Source of the DNA: Anaerolineaceae bacterium
Lineage (GTDB): Bacteria > Chloroflexota > Anaerolineae > Anaerolineales > Anaerolineaceae
Assembly (NCBI GenBank): GCA_011620465.1
Contig: WOZC01000047.1
Span: 1 to 5,158, forward strand
Length of the DNA stretch: 5,158 nt
Reading direction: 5' to 3'
Shown: positions 1 to 5,158 of the stretch, in pieces
How the letters are laid out: the number at the start of each line of letters is the position of its first letter
How positions within the stretch are numbered: position 1 is the first letter of the stretch
Translations under genes and position numbers: made by a program
The notes under the pieces: model-generated
Seen by the model: only the letters and a program-made list of their open reading frames with translations
Database searches by the model: none
Told to the model about the DNA's origin: nothing

Positions 1-14
1 GGGCATAGTTCGCC

Positions 15-42
15 TTGACTGAAAGGGTAATTAAGGTAGAAT
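15..42 (+). promoter_or_regulatory. Predicted sigma-70-type promoter of the rpmH operon
   Basis: A -35-like TTGACT (15-20) and a -10-like TAGAAT (37-42) are separated by 16 nt. Each matches the housekeeping consensus at 5 of 6 positions. Transcription would begin near position 49, giving a leader of about 75 nt before rpmH that contains the hairpin at 69-103. I saw no better promoter between here and the rpmH start, and the following genes are too tightly packed to need their own. This is a consensus match only, and promoter rules in the inferred phylum are less well tested than in E. coli. Confidence 0.55.
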
Positions 43-68
43 AAAAAGGTTATGGATTTGAAAAATAG

Positions 69-107
69 TCCCGGTTAGGTCACGCCTATGTAACTGACCG
101 GGATTTT
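69..107 (+). terminator. Leader hairpin with T-run: attenuator or upstream terminator
   Basis: Bases 69-78 (TCCCGGTTAG) pair with 94-103 (CTGACCGGGA) to form a 10-bp stem with one G-T wobble. The loop is 15 nt (79-93), and TTTT follows at 104-107. This is the shape of an intrinsic terminator, although the loop is large and the T-run short. It lies downstream of the predicted promoter and ends 17 nt before the rpmH start. It could therefore attenuate the operon, or it could stop read-through from a gene left of the window. A smaller internal pairing, TAGG (76-79) with CCTA (85-88), would compete with the upper stem. Confidence 0.5.
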
Positions 108-124
108 CTGAAAGGAAAAGAGGA

Positions 125-298
125 ATGTCAACAAAGAGAACTTATCAACCCAAAGTGAAAAGGCGCGTACGTGTTCACGGATTCAGAGCCAGAATGGCAA
201 CCGCTGATGGACGGAAAGTACTGAAACGCAGACGTCTGCGTGGTCGCCAGGAGTTGACCAAGACTTCGAACAACCACGTAAAACACGTGCGCTGGTAA
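125..298 (+). CDS. rpmH: 50S ribosomal protein L34
   Basis: This 57-residue, strongly basic protein is L34 of the large ribosomal subunit, which binds 23S rRNA. The family hallmarks are KRTYQP at residues 4-9, then HGFRARM at 18-24, GRKVLKRRR at 29-37 and a final GR..LT. The start is the ATG at 125, and AAAGGA at 111-116 gives a ribosome-binding site 8 nt away. Most L34 proteins have about 44-47 residues. This one has two extra residues at the N-terminus and about 12 after the usual end (KTSNNHVKHVRW), a basic and histidine-containing tail. It is the first gene of the cluster, 22 nt before rnpA, as in many bacteria where rpmH and rnpA are co-transcribed. The identification is secure from sequence motifs; only the role of the tail is unknown. 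Confidence 0.95.
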   Translation: MSTKRTYQPKVKRRVRVHGFRARMATADGRKVLKRRRLRGRQELTKTSNNHVKHVRW

Positions 299-320
299 TA
301 TTGATAAGATTGCAGCGGGA

Positions 321-674
321 ATGCCAAGCAGTATAAACCTGGCAACACTGCGAAGTTCACAGGAAATAAGTGCTATCCGTAAGGAGGGCAAATCTTTCTC
401 AAACCGAAATTTCGTGCTTGTGGTGAGACCAAATACGCTGGAAATCAGCAGGTATGGGGTAATCGCCAGTCGAAGTGTCGGAGGTGCTGTGCAACGCAAT
501 CGCTGCAAACGCCGGATTCGATCCAGAGTGGCAAGCCTGGCAACCAGAATTGCACCGGGCAATGATCTTTTGATCATTGCGCGTGTTGGTTGCCTGTTTG
601 TTGAACCTGATTTATTGGATAAAGCGTTTGAACAGGTTTTTACCCAGGCTGGGCTGCTGAGTGTTAATGTGTGA
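321..674 (+). CDS. rnpA: Ribonuclease P protein component
   Basis: This 117-residue basic protein is the protein subunit of RNase P. It assists the catalytic RNA in removing 5' leaders from precursor tRNAs in the cytoplasm. The N-terminal part has the familiar LRSSQEI...GKSFSNR pattern (residues 10-29). The family signature helix follows at residues 54-70, with the RNR motif R59-N60-R61 and then K63, R64 and R67. Length is normal for the family (about 110-130). The ATG at 321 places LRSS at the expected distance from the start, though the ribosome-binding site is poor (GCGGGA directly before the ATG). Translation may partly depend on coupling to rpmH, 22 nt upstream. The 3' end overlaps the longest reading frame of yidD. 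A perfect 9-bp inverted repeat lies inside the gene at 559-580. Confidence 0.93.
   Translation: MPSSINLATLRSSQEISAIRKEGKSFSNRNFVLVVRPNTLEISRYGVIASRSVGGAVQRNRCKRRIRSRVASLATRIAPGNDLLIIARVGCLFVEPDLLDKAFEQVFTQAGLLSVNV
559..580 (+). repeat. Perfect 9-bp inverted repeat with TTTT loop inside rnpA
   Basis: GCAATGATC (559-567) and GATCATTGC (572-580) are exact reverse complements separated by TTTT (568-571). In mRNA this would be a compact tetraloop hairpin within the codons for residues 80-86 of RnpA. No T-run follows the stem, so it is not an intrinsic terminator. It may be coincidental, a processing or stability element, or a protein-binding palindrome. The sequence alone does not decide. Confidence 0.6.
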
Positions 675-960
675 ACAGATGACAGAACAAGAAAGCCAAT
701 ATGCAGATCCACCATTGAAAGATCTGCCTGCCACGTTGATGAACTTTCCTCGGCGGGTGTTGCTTTGGCTGATCAAGCTCTACCAAATGACTTTTTCAAA
801 AACACTGCCGCCAAATACCTGCAGGTTTTATCCAACCTGCTCTCATTATGGATACCAGGCAATTTACAAATATGGAGCTATCAAGGGTGGGTGGATGGCA
901 ATTAAACGGATCGTGAGATGTAACCCCTTCAATGAAGGTGGAATAGACCCAGTTCCTTGA
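661..960 (+). CDS. yidD: Membrane protein insertion efficiency factor YidD
   Basis: YidD is a small, inner-face membrane-associated protein thought to help YidC-dependent insertion of membrane proteins. The signature is clear: CRFYPTCSHYG at residues 54-64, then a KYGAIKGGW block, KRIVRCNPF at 82-90 and the terminal GGIDPVP. The three conserved cysteines are C54, C60 and C87. Residues 30-47 form the usual amphipathic helix before the first cysteine. The start is uncertain. The longest frame begins with GTG at 661, overlapping rnpA by 14 nt; ATGs at 667, 679 and 739 are in frame. The ATG at 739 would give 73 residues, the usual family size, but none of the candidates has a convincing ribosome-binding site. 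Coupling to the rnpA stop at 672-674 therefore seems likely. The gene ends 10 nt before the lipoprotein gene. Confidence 0.9.
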   Translation: MLMCEQMTEQESQYADPPLKDLPATLMNFPRRVLLWLIKLYQMTFSKTLPPNTCRFYPTCSHYGYQAIYKYGAIKGGWMAIKRIVRCNPFNEGGIDPVP

Positions 961-970
961 TCGGAGACGA

Positions 971-2050
971 ATGAACAAGAAGGTTATACGACTTTTAATT
1001 TTGCTGGTTTTAGCGGGCGCAGTCCTGACAGGTTGCGCAACTGGAGTCCGGGCAGAAAGCACACCAGGGGTAACAGTTACAGATAAGTATGTTTATCTGG
1101 CTTATATGAATAATCTCTATCAGCTTGATCGGATGAGTGGCGCTCGTATTTCGTCATTCCCTGAAAAAGCCAGCGCTGGTTTGGCTATGTACGCTGCGCC
1201 AATAACAGATAATGGTTTTGTTTACTTTGGCGATTTAGGAAATGACTTCCATAAAGTCAGTGAAGCCAACCTAAACCAGATTGTTTGGACTTTTGATCTG
1301 GCTAAAGGCTGGTATCAGGCAAAACCTGCCATGGATGGCCACCTTGTCATCGTTCCATGCACTGATCGCAATATCTATGCGATTGATAAAGAGACTGGAA
1401 CTGAAGCCTGGGTCTATCGCGGGGAATATGCCTTCATTGCCCAGCCGGTTGTGGTCGAAGACAGGGTTATCGTCAGCGCTCAAGATCATCATGTTTTAGT
1501 GCTGGATATCGCTTCGGGTGAGGAATTATATCGTGTCGAGATGAAAGGCGCGGTTTTAGCACCTCCGCTGTATGACCCCGAATCTGGTTCTGTCTTTGTT
1601 GGCAGTTTGGGCCGTGAGATGGTTTCATTTGACCTCGCAAATGGTGAAATAAACTGGACCTATAGTACGGATGATCTGTCAACGATATGGGCGACCCCTA
1701 TTCTTCTCGACAATCAACTGATTTTCACAGACAAAAATGGAAAAATCATTGCATTGAACCCAGCAACTGGTGAAGACCTCTGGCAGAATAACGCCGGTGG
1801 AACAGTGATCGCTGGCGTGACATTGGTTGGAGACCAGGGTTTTCTGGTTGCACGCGAAGATGGAACGATGTCCTATTATTCATCTGAATCCAAAGGTGGC
1901 GATTGGACGGTGACCGTTCCCGGTAACATTTATTCAAAGCCTATCGTCGATGGCGACCAGATTTTCGTTCCTGTTGTGAAGGCTGACGCCTACATCTACA
2001 CCTACAATATTACCGGCGTACCTGGCTGGTCTTTCAACCCGTCGAATTAG
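971..2050 (+). CDS. PQQ-like beta-propeller lipoprotein, possible YidC partner
   Basis: This is a 359-residue predicted lipoprotein. It has a basic start (MNKK), a hydrophobic stretch at residues 8-20 and a lipobox, L19-T20-G21-C22. After cleavage, C22 would be lipidated and the rest held on the outer face of the cytoplasmic membrane. The remainder consists of about seven or eight repeated units resembling the PQQ-like/BamB propeller family. These start near residues 38, 81, 122, 162, 206, 247, 288 and 327. Typical units read IYAIDKETGTEAWVY (135-149), MVSFDLANGEINWTY (217-231) and IIALNPATGEDLW (259-271). I see no obvious catalytic residues, so a binding or scaffold role is more likely than quinone-dependent enzyme activity. 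A GGAG at 963-966 precedes the ATG. The gene sits 10 nt after yidD and 9 nt before yidC, so it is probably co-expressed with both. Family membership is well supported; any link to membrane insertion is inference from position. Confidence 0.85.
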   Translation: MNKKVIRLLILLVLAGAVLTGCATGVRAESTPGVTVTDKYVYLAYMNNLYQLDRMSGARISSFPEKASAGLAMYAAPITDNGFVYFGDLGNDFHKVSEANLNQIVWTFDLAKGWYQAKPAMDGHLVIVPCTDRNIYAIDKETGTEAWVYRGEYAFIAQPVVVEDRVIVSAQDHHVLVLDIASGEELYRVEMKGAVLAPPLYDPESGSVFVGSLGREMVSFDLANGEINWTYSTDDLSTIWATPILLDNQLIFTDKNGKIIALNPATGEDLWQNNAGGTVIAGVTLVGDQGFLVAREDGTMSYYSSESKGGDWTVTVPGNIYSKPIVDGDQIFVPVVKADAYIYTYNITGVPGWSFNPSN

Positions 2051-2053
2051 GAG
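2049..2053 (+). promoter_or_regulatory. yidC ribosome-binding site overlapping the preceding stop
   Basis: AGGAG lies 6 nt before the yidC ATG. Its first two bases are the last two of the TAG stop codon of the lipoprotein gene. Ribosomes finishing the lipoprotein would pass over and expose this site, which suggests translational coupling of the two proteins. Confidence 0.7.
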
Positions 2054-2059
2054 CACCAC

Positions 2060-2947
2060 ATGTGGGATACAATTATTGTTCAGCCATTTACTAATTTATT
2101 ACTTCTGATCATGATGCTGGTGAAGAATTTTGGTATTGCCATTATTCTTTTTACCATTGTGATTAAACTGATCACTTATCCTTTGACTGCCAGACAATTG
2201 AAGTCATCCATGGCTATGCAGGATCTCCAGAATGATCCGGTATACAAAAAGAGGATGGCAAAATACAAGGATAACCGTGAGAAAGCCGCCGAAGAGCAGA
2301 TGAAGATTTACAAAGAAAAAGGGATCAGTCCCTTCGGCTCCTGTCTGCCTACTGTGATTCAACTCCCGATCATCCTTGGTTTGTACCAGGCCATTATGAA
2401 AGTTATGGCTTCAACCCCATTGGAACTCGTCAAATTGGAACGAATCGTTTATCCGTTCCTGGATGTCAACAGAATCCTGCCAATCCAGAACCGTTTTCTC
2501 TGGATGGACTTGGGTCAACCAGAACGCGTTTGGATTGGAACCATTGGTATTCCTGTACTGGCGATCCTGGTATTAGTTACTACTTTCCTTCAATCAAAAA
2601 TCATGCAGCCGCCTACTCAAGGAAACGATCAGGGCGCAGCCATGACCAACAGTATGATGATGATGATGCCCTTCATGATGGGTTGGATGGCTTATCAGTT
2701 CTCTGCTGGTCTTGCCCTTTATTTCCTGGTGAGCAACATCGCAACGGTAGCTCAGTATGCTGCTATGGGGCGGGTGGACTGGTCCAGGATTTTGCCATGG
2801 GTAAAGCCAAAGGAACAGCCAAAACCGACCGTTGTACTTGAAGAAGATGAAGAAGAAGGAGAAGAAGTAGCACCGGAACCTGTTAAATTGGTCAAGCCGT
2901 CAGCGAGAGCCTCTGCAAAACGGCAGCGACCAAAAATGAAAAAGTAA
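2060..2947 (+). CDS. yidC: Membrane protein insertase YidC/Oxa1 family
   Basis: YidC inserts membrane proteins into the cytoplasmic membrane, alone or with SecYEG. The core is recognisable. The first conserved membrane helix is at about residues 23-42 (FTIVIKLITYPLTARQ). The charged cytoplasmic hairpin runs from 45 to 90 (QMKIYKEKGISPFGSCLP at its end), and further membrane segments lie near 96-117, 158-180, 196-213 and 214-235. K36 occupies the position of the groove arginine (R366 in E. coli), so the positive charge is kept. At 295 residues it is short. It has neither the large extracytoplasmic P1 domain of proteobacterial YidC nor the lipobox signal of many Gram-positive homologues. The C-terminal tail has an acidic run (261-269) followed by a basic end (KRQRPKMKK), likely for ribosome contact. 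The start is fixed by AGGAG 6 nt upstream. jag follows after 12 nt, the usual partner order. Confidence 0.95.
   Translation: MWDTIIVQPFTNLLLLIMMLVKNFGIAIILFTIVIKLITYPLTARQLKSSMAMQDLQNDPVYKKRMAKYKDNREKAAEEQMKIYKEKGISPFGSCLPTVIQLPIILGLYQAIMKVMASTPLELVKLERIVYPFLDVNRILPIQNRFLWMDLGQPERVWIGTIGIPVLAILVLVTTFLQSKIMQPPTQGNDQGAAMTNSMMMMMPFMMGWMAYQFSAGLALYFLVSNIATVAQYAAMGRVDWSRILPWVKPKEQPKPTVVLEEDEEEGEEVAPEPVKLVKPSARASAKRQRPKMKK
2840..2868 (+). repeat. GAA-rich low-complexity tract in the yidC tail
   Basis: A nearly pure purine stretch with a single T at 2848, made of repeated GAA/GAT codons, encodes the acidic cluster near residues 261-269 of YidC. It is prone to slippage, so the length of the acidic run may vary between relatives. 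It contains an AGGAGAAG that resembles a ribosome-binding site, but no credible start codon follows at the right distance. Confidence 0.6.
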
Positions 2948-2959
2948 AGCGGGTGAAAC

Positions 2960-3751
2960 ATGAACAACAGAATGACCCTCGAAGTCATAGCTCCAACCAT
3001 CGAAGAGGCGATTGAAAAAGGTCTCGATCAACTTGGTTTGAAGATTGATGACGTTGAAGTAGAAGTTTTGGATGAGGGTAAACGCAACCTTTTCCATTTC
3101 GCTGCACGGCAAGCACGTATAAAGCTTACCGTAAAATCGCCTGACATAGTAATCAACGAAATCATTAGCGACGAAGATATTGAAGTATCTGAAGAGATCG
3201 ATGATGATAAGGTTGATTTTTCATCAGCTATAAAAACGAAAGAGAAAGATAACCTGGACACTACGAATCAGGATGTGGGTCTTAATACGGTCAAGACCCG
3301 AGTTCAAGAGATCGTCAAGGAACTGCTTCAGTTGATGAAAACTTATGCGGTTGCTACTGTTGAACTCAAAGAATCTGAGGACGACGACACGCAATACATC
3401 AGCGTCGAAATTGAAGGTGATGACTTGAGTTTCCTGATTGGACGCCATGCTGAGACATTGAATGCGATTCAATATATGATCAGCCTGATGGCCAGTCATG
3501 AGTTCAACCGCTGGATCCCGATCCAGGTCGATATCCAAAATTACCGATCAAGGCGCGAGAAAGAGCTTCAGAAACTTGCCCGCAGGATGGCAGACCAGGT
3601 TGTTGCCACCGGAAGAAAACAAACTTTGGAACCAATGCCAGCTAACGAACGCAGAATCATCCACATTGAACTGCGCAAGCGCGATGACGTTTTTACCGAA
3701 TCTGTCGGCGAGGATCCATACCGGAAGGTCTATATTCATCCAGCGGACTAA
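2960..3751 (+). CDS. jag: KH-R3H RNA-binding protein Jag/KhpB (SpoIIIJ-associated)
   Basis: This 263-residue cytoplasmic RNA-binding protein has the three parts of the Jag/KhpB family. A Jag_N-type domain spans about residues 5-58 (EEAIEKGLDQLGLKIDDVEVEVLDEGKR). An acidic linker covers about 60-110. A KH domain follows at about 112-195, then an R3H domain at about 198-260, with the R-x3-H motif at R231-H235 (RRIIH). The family is associated with post-transcriptional control and, in several Gram-positive bacteria, with cell-envelope and division functions. Two motifs deviate: the usual KKGFLGIG-like stretch of Jag_N reads KRNLFHFA (41-48), and the KH GxxG loop reads GRHA (161-164), lacking the second glycine. 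The start at 2960 is preceded by GGGTGA (2951-2956). Adjacency to yidC is the classic arrangement. Family identity is firm; the RNA targets cannot be told from sequence. Confidence 0.92.
   Translation: MNNRMTLEVIAPTIEEAIEKGLDQLGLKIDDVEVEVLDEGKRNLFHFAARQARIKLTVKSPDIVINEIISDEDIEVSEEIDDDKVDFSSAIKTKEKDNLDTTNQDVGLNTVKTRVQEIVKELLQLMKTYAVATVELKESEDDDTQYISVEIEGDDLSFLIGRHAETLNAIQYMISLMASHEFNRWIPIQVDIQNYRSRREKELQKLARRMADQVVATGRKQTLEPMPANERRIIHIELRKRDDVFTESVGEDPYRKVYIHPAD
3277..3299 (+). repeat. 7-bp inverted repeat inside jag
   Basis: GGGTCTT (3277-3283) and AAGACCC (3293-3299) are perfect reverse complements around a 9-nt loop. They lie where the linker joins the KH domain. There is no following T-run, so termination is unlikely. 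A repeat this short can easily arise by chance in coding sequence. Confidence 0.35.
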
Positions 3752-3765
3752 GAAAGATCAGTGGT

Positions 3766-5076
3766 ATGAGAGCAGTCGATATCATTATCAAAAAAAGGGA
3801 TAAGCAAGAACTCTCTAAAGAAGAGATCGATTTTCTTATTCGGAATTTCACGACAGGTGAAATCCCAGATTACCAGGTGTCTGCTTGGGCGATGGCTGTT
3901 TTGTTAAACGGAATGAGTCACCAAGAAATCACAGATTTGACTATGGCAATGGCTGCTTCCGGTGATCAGTTGGATCTGAGTGAATTTGGCGGTCTTGTTA
4001 TCGACAAACATTCAACTGGCGGTGTTGGTGATAAAACCACGCTTGTGGTCGCGCCAATTGTAGCAGCCTGCGGACTGCCTGTTGGAAAGATGTCCGGCAG
4101 AGGGTTGGGATTCAGCGGCGGAACCATTGACAAACTTGAATCGATCCCTGGGTTCAAATCGGACCTAAGCACTGAAGAATTTATTACCCAACTGCGGGAA
4201 CACGGAATCGTCTTAACCGGACAAAGCCTGGACCTGGCACCTGCTGATGGCAAGTTATATGCCCTCAGGGATGTGACCGGAACAGTTCAATCGATCCCGC
4301 TGATTGCTTCTTCCGTTATGAGTAAGAAGATCGCATCCGGCGCAGACGCTATTGCATTGGATGTAAAGGTTGGACGTGGCGCGTTTATGAAGAACCTCGA
4401 CGAAGCCCGTGAACTGGCTGAGGTTATGGTTGCAATAGGCAACCTCAGCGGACGTAAAGTGATTGCTGTCCTTTCTCAAATGGATCAACCTCTCGGCATT
4501 GCCGTTGGAAACGCCCTTGAAATGAAAGAAGCGATAGAAATGTTGAATGGCAGCGGTCCGGAAGATTTCCAAGTTCATTGCATTGACTTTTCTGCTTACA
4601 TGTTGATTTTAGGCAAAAAAGCAACTGACCTTGAAACTGGTCGCAAAATGGCTCAGGAAGCAATTGACAATGGCAGCGCTCTACAGAAATTCAAGGAATT
4701 AATCCAGACACAACACGGTGATGTAACCGTGATTGATCATCCCGAATTGCTGCCTTCAACAAGCAATGTTTTCTCAATCAAGTCAAATGTCGCTGGATGG
4801 GTAAAGGTTGTTGATGCCCAAAAAGTTGGCGAAAGTTCGGTTGAAATTGGGGCGGGACGTACCAAAAAGGGAGACATCATAGACCCTGCTGTTGGAATTA
4901 TGGTCAGAGTGAAAGTAGGCGATCGGATTGAAGCAGGACAAACGCTTTTTGACGTTCATGTCAATGATCGTAACTCTTTCGATACCGTTTTTCAAAAATT
5001 GAAATCATCCGTGGAGTTCTCAAATGAACCGGTTGATCCACCGCCTTATTTTTGGGGCGTGATAGGATTAGAGTAG
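3766..5076 (+). CDS. pdp: Pyrimidine-nucleoside phosphorylase
   Basis: This enzyme reversibly cleaves uridine, thymidine and deoxyuridine with phosphate to give the free base and (deoxy)ribose 1-phosphate, for nucleoside salvage in the cytoplasm. At 436 residues it has the normal family length. The start MRAVDIIIKKRD is canonical. The phosphate-binding stretch KHSTGGVGDK is at residues 81-90, and the family signature SGRGLGFSGGTIDKLE is at 110-125. Residues matching the E. coli thymidine phosphorylase active site are H82, R168, S183 and K187, at a constant offset of 3. K108, before the signature, is the residue type I associate with the broad-specificity Pdp enzymes rather than DeoA, which has Met there. 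The C-terminal alpha/beta domain (about 330-436) is complete. The signature has F116 and S117 where His and Thr are common. The gene lies 14 nt after jag with only a weak AGAAAGA ribosome-binding site, and an intrinsic terminator follows at once. DeoA is the alternative call. Confidence 0.93.
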   Translation: MRAVDIIIKKRDKQELSKEEIDFLIRNFTTGEIPDYQVSAWAMAVLLNGMSHQEITDLTMAMAASGDQLDLSEFGGLVIDKHSTGGVGDKTTLVVAPIVAACGLPVGKMSGRGLGFSGGTIDKLESIPGFKSDLSTEEFITQLREHGIVLTGQSLDLAPADGKLYALRDVTGTVQSIPLIASSVMSKKIASGADAIALDVKVGRGAFMKNLDEARELAEVMVAIGNLSGRKVIAVLSQMDQPLGIAVGNALEMKEAIEMLNGSGPEDFQVHCIDFSAYMLILGKKATDLETGRKMAQEAIDNGSALQKFKELIQTQHGDVTVIDHPELLPSTSNVFSIKSNVAGWVKVVDAQKVGESSVEIGAGRTKKGDIIDPAVGIMVRVKVGDRIEAGQTLFDVHVNDRNSFDTVFQKLKSSVEFSNEPVDPPPYFWGVIGLE

Positions 5077-5078
5077 TG

Positions 5079-5103
5079 AAAACCCGGTTTACCGGGTTTT
5101 TTT
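5079..5103 (+). terminator. Intrinsic terminator closing the operon
   Basis: AAAACCCGG (5079-5087) pairs perfectly with CCGGGTTTT (5092-5100) around a TTTA loop, and T continues to 5103 (seven T in all). It begins 2 nt after the pdp stop codon, so it should end the transcript that starts in the rpmH leader. It also separates that transcript from the next gene, which would then need its own promoter or read-through. Confidence 0.92.
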
Positions 5104-5113
5104 ATGATGAAAC

Positions 5114-5117
5114 AGGA
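5114..5117 (+). promoter_or_regulatory. Ribosome-binding site of the 3'-edge gene
   Basis: AGGA lies 5 nt before the ATG at 5123 and decides this start over the ATGs at 5104 and 5107. Those two are in a different frame that reaches a stop within about a dozen codons. Confidence 0.6.
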
Positions 5118-5122
5118 AAATT

Positions 5123-5158
5123 ATGGAAATAGAACGTAAAGACATTCGAAATATCGCC
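5123..5158 (+). CDS. typA: 5' end of a probable translational GTPase (TypA/BipA-like), cut by the window
   Basis: Only 12 codons are visible: MEIERKDIRNIA. The IRNIA run just after a short charged start is typical of TypA/BipA, where it leads into the first strand before the AHVDHGKT GTP-binding loop. LepA has a similar but usually different opening (IRNF). TypA/BipA is a ribosome-associated GTPase involved in stress and cold adaptation and in large-subunit assembly. No promoter is evident in the 46-nt gap after pdp. The call rests on a very short match and would be settled by the next 15 codons. Confidence 0.5.
   Translation, partial: MEIERKDIRNIA

Noticed and set aside
58..92. A second promoter, TTGAAA (58-63) with TATGTA (87-92)
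   Set aside because: The 23-nt spacing is too long and the -10 match is poor.
1..124. Possible replication origin with DnaA boxes, since rpmH often lies next to dnaA
   Set aside because: No TTATCCACA-like box or its complement is present, and dnaA is not in the window. The closest string, TTATGGATT at 50-58, is a poor match.
128..715. A 195-codon open frame on the minus strand across rpmH, rnpA and the start of yidD
   Set aside because: It is antisense to three firmly identified genes, and its translation resembles no family I recognise. The length is explained by the codon pattern of the + strand genes.
971..2050. Calling the propeller lipoprotein BamB
   Set aside because: The repeats are BamB-like, but no other BAM components are nearby and the inferred host probably lacks an outer membrane of the BAM type. 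Only the fold is supported.
2530..2841. A 103-codon + strand frame inside yidC
   Set aside because: It lies wholly within the conserved YidC reading frame, is rich in Asp, His and Tyr from frame-shifted Met and Ile codons, and has no ribosome-binding site.
3224..3538. Minus-strand open frame opposite jag
   Set aside because: It is antisense to the jag linker and KH domain, with no recognisable domain or start signal.

Overview
The window is a compact bacterial housekeeping region in which every supportable gene is on the + strand. It carries the classic rpmH-rnpA-yidD-yidC-jag cluster for ribosome, tRNA-processing and membrane-insertion functions. Two additions stand out: a beta-propeller lipoprotein inserted between yidD and yidC, and a pyrimidine-nucleoside phosphorylase gene placed directly after jag. 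Base composition is moderate. YidC has no signal peptide, its membrane segments are Met-rich, and a PQQ-like propeller lipoprotein sits in the cluster. Together these fit a member of the Chloroflexota, probably class Anaerolineae. That assignment is an impression from protein style and gene order; no database was searched.

Layout. Positions 1-124 form a leader with a good sigma-70-type promoter (TTGACT, 16-nt gap, TAGAAT). A strong hairpin followed by TTTT lies between this promoter and rpmH. Then come rpmH (ribosomal protein L34, 125-298), rnpA (RNase P protein, 321-674), yidD (661-960, overlapping the end of rnpA), the propeller lipoprotein (971-2050), yidC (membrane insertase, 2060-2947), jag/khpB (KH-R3H RNA-binding protein, 2960-3751) and pdp (3766-5076). 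A textbook intrinsic terminator (5079-5103) closes the run. The first 12 codons of another gene start at 5123 and look like a translational GTPase, most likely typA/bipA.

How the genes work together. Gaps between consecutive genes are only 9-22 nt or negative, so one transcript from the leader promoter to the terminator is likely. L34 is a ribosome component and RnpA matures tRNA 5' ends. YidD and YidC insert membrane proteins, and KhpB/Jag is an RNA-binding protein that classically travels with YidC. The lipoprotein would be anchored outside the membrane beside YidC and is the most interesting candidate for an undescribed partner. Pdp would salvage pyrimidine nucleosides; its link to the rest is only positional.

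No RNA genes, CRISPR arrays, insertion sequences or prophage traces were seen. No stretch longer than 124 bases lacks a gene.
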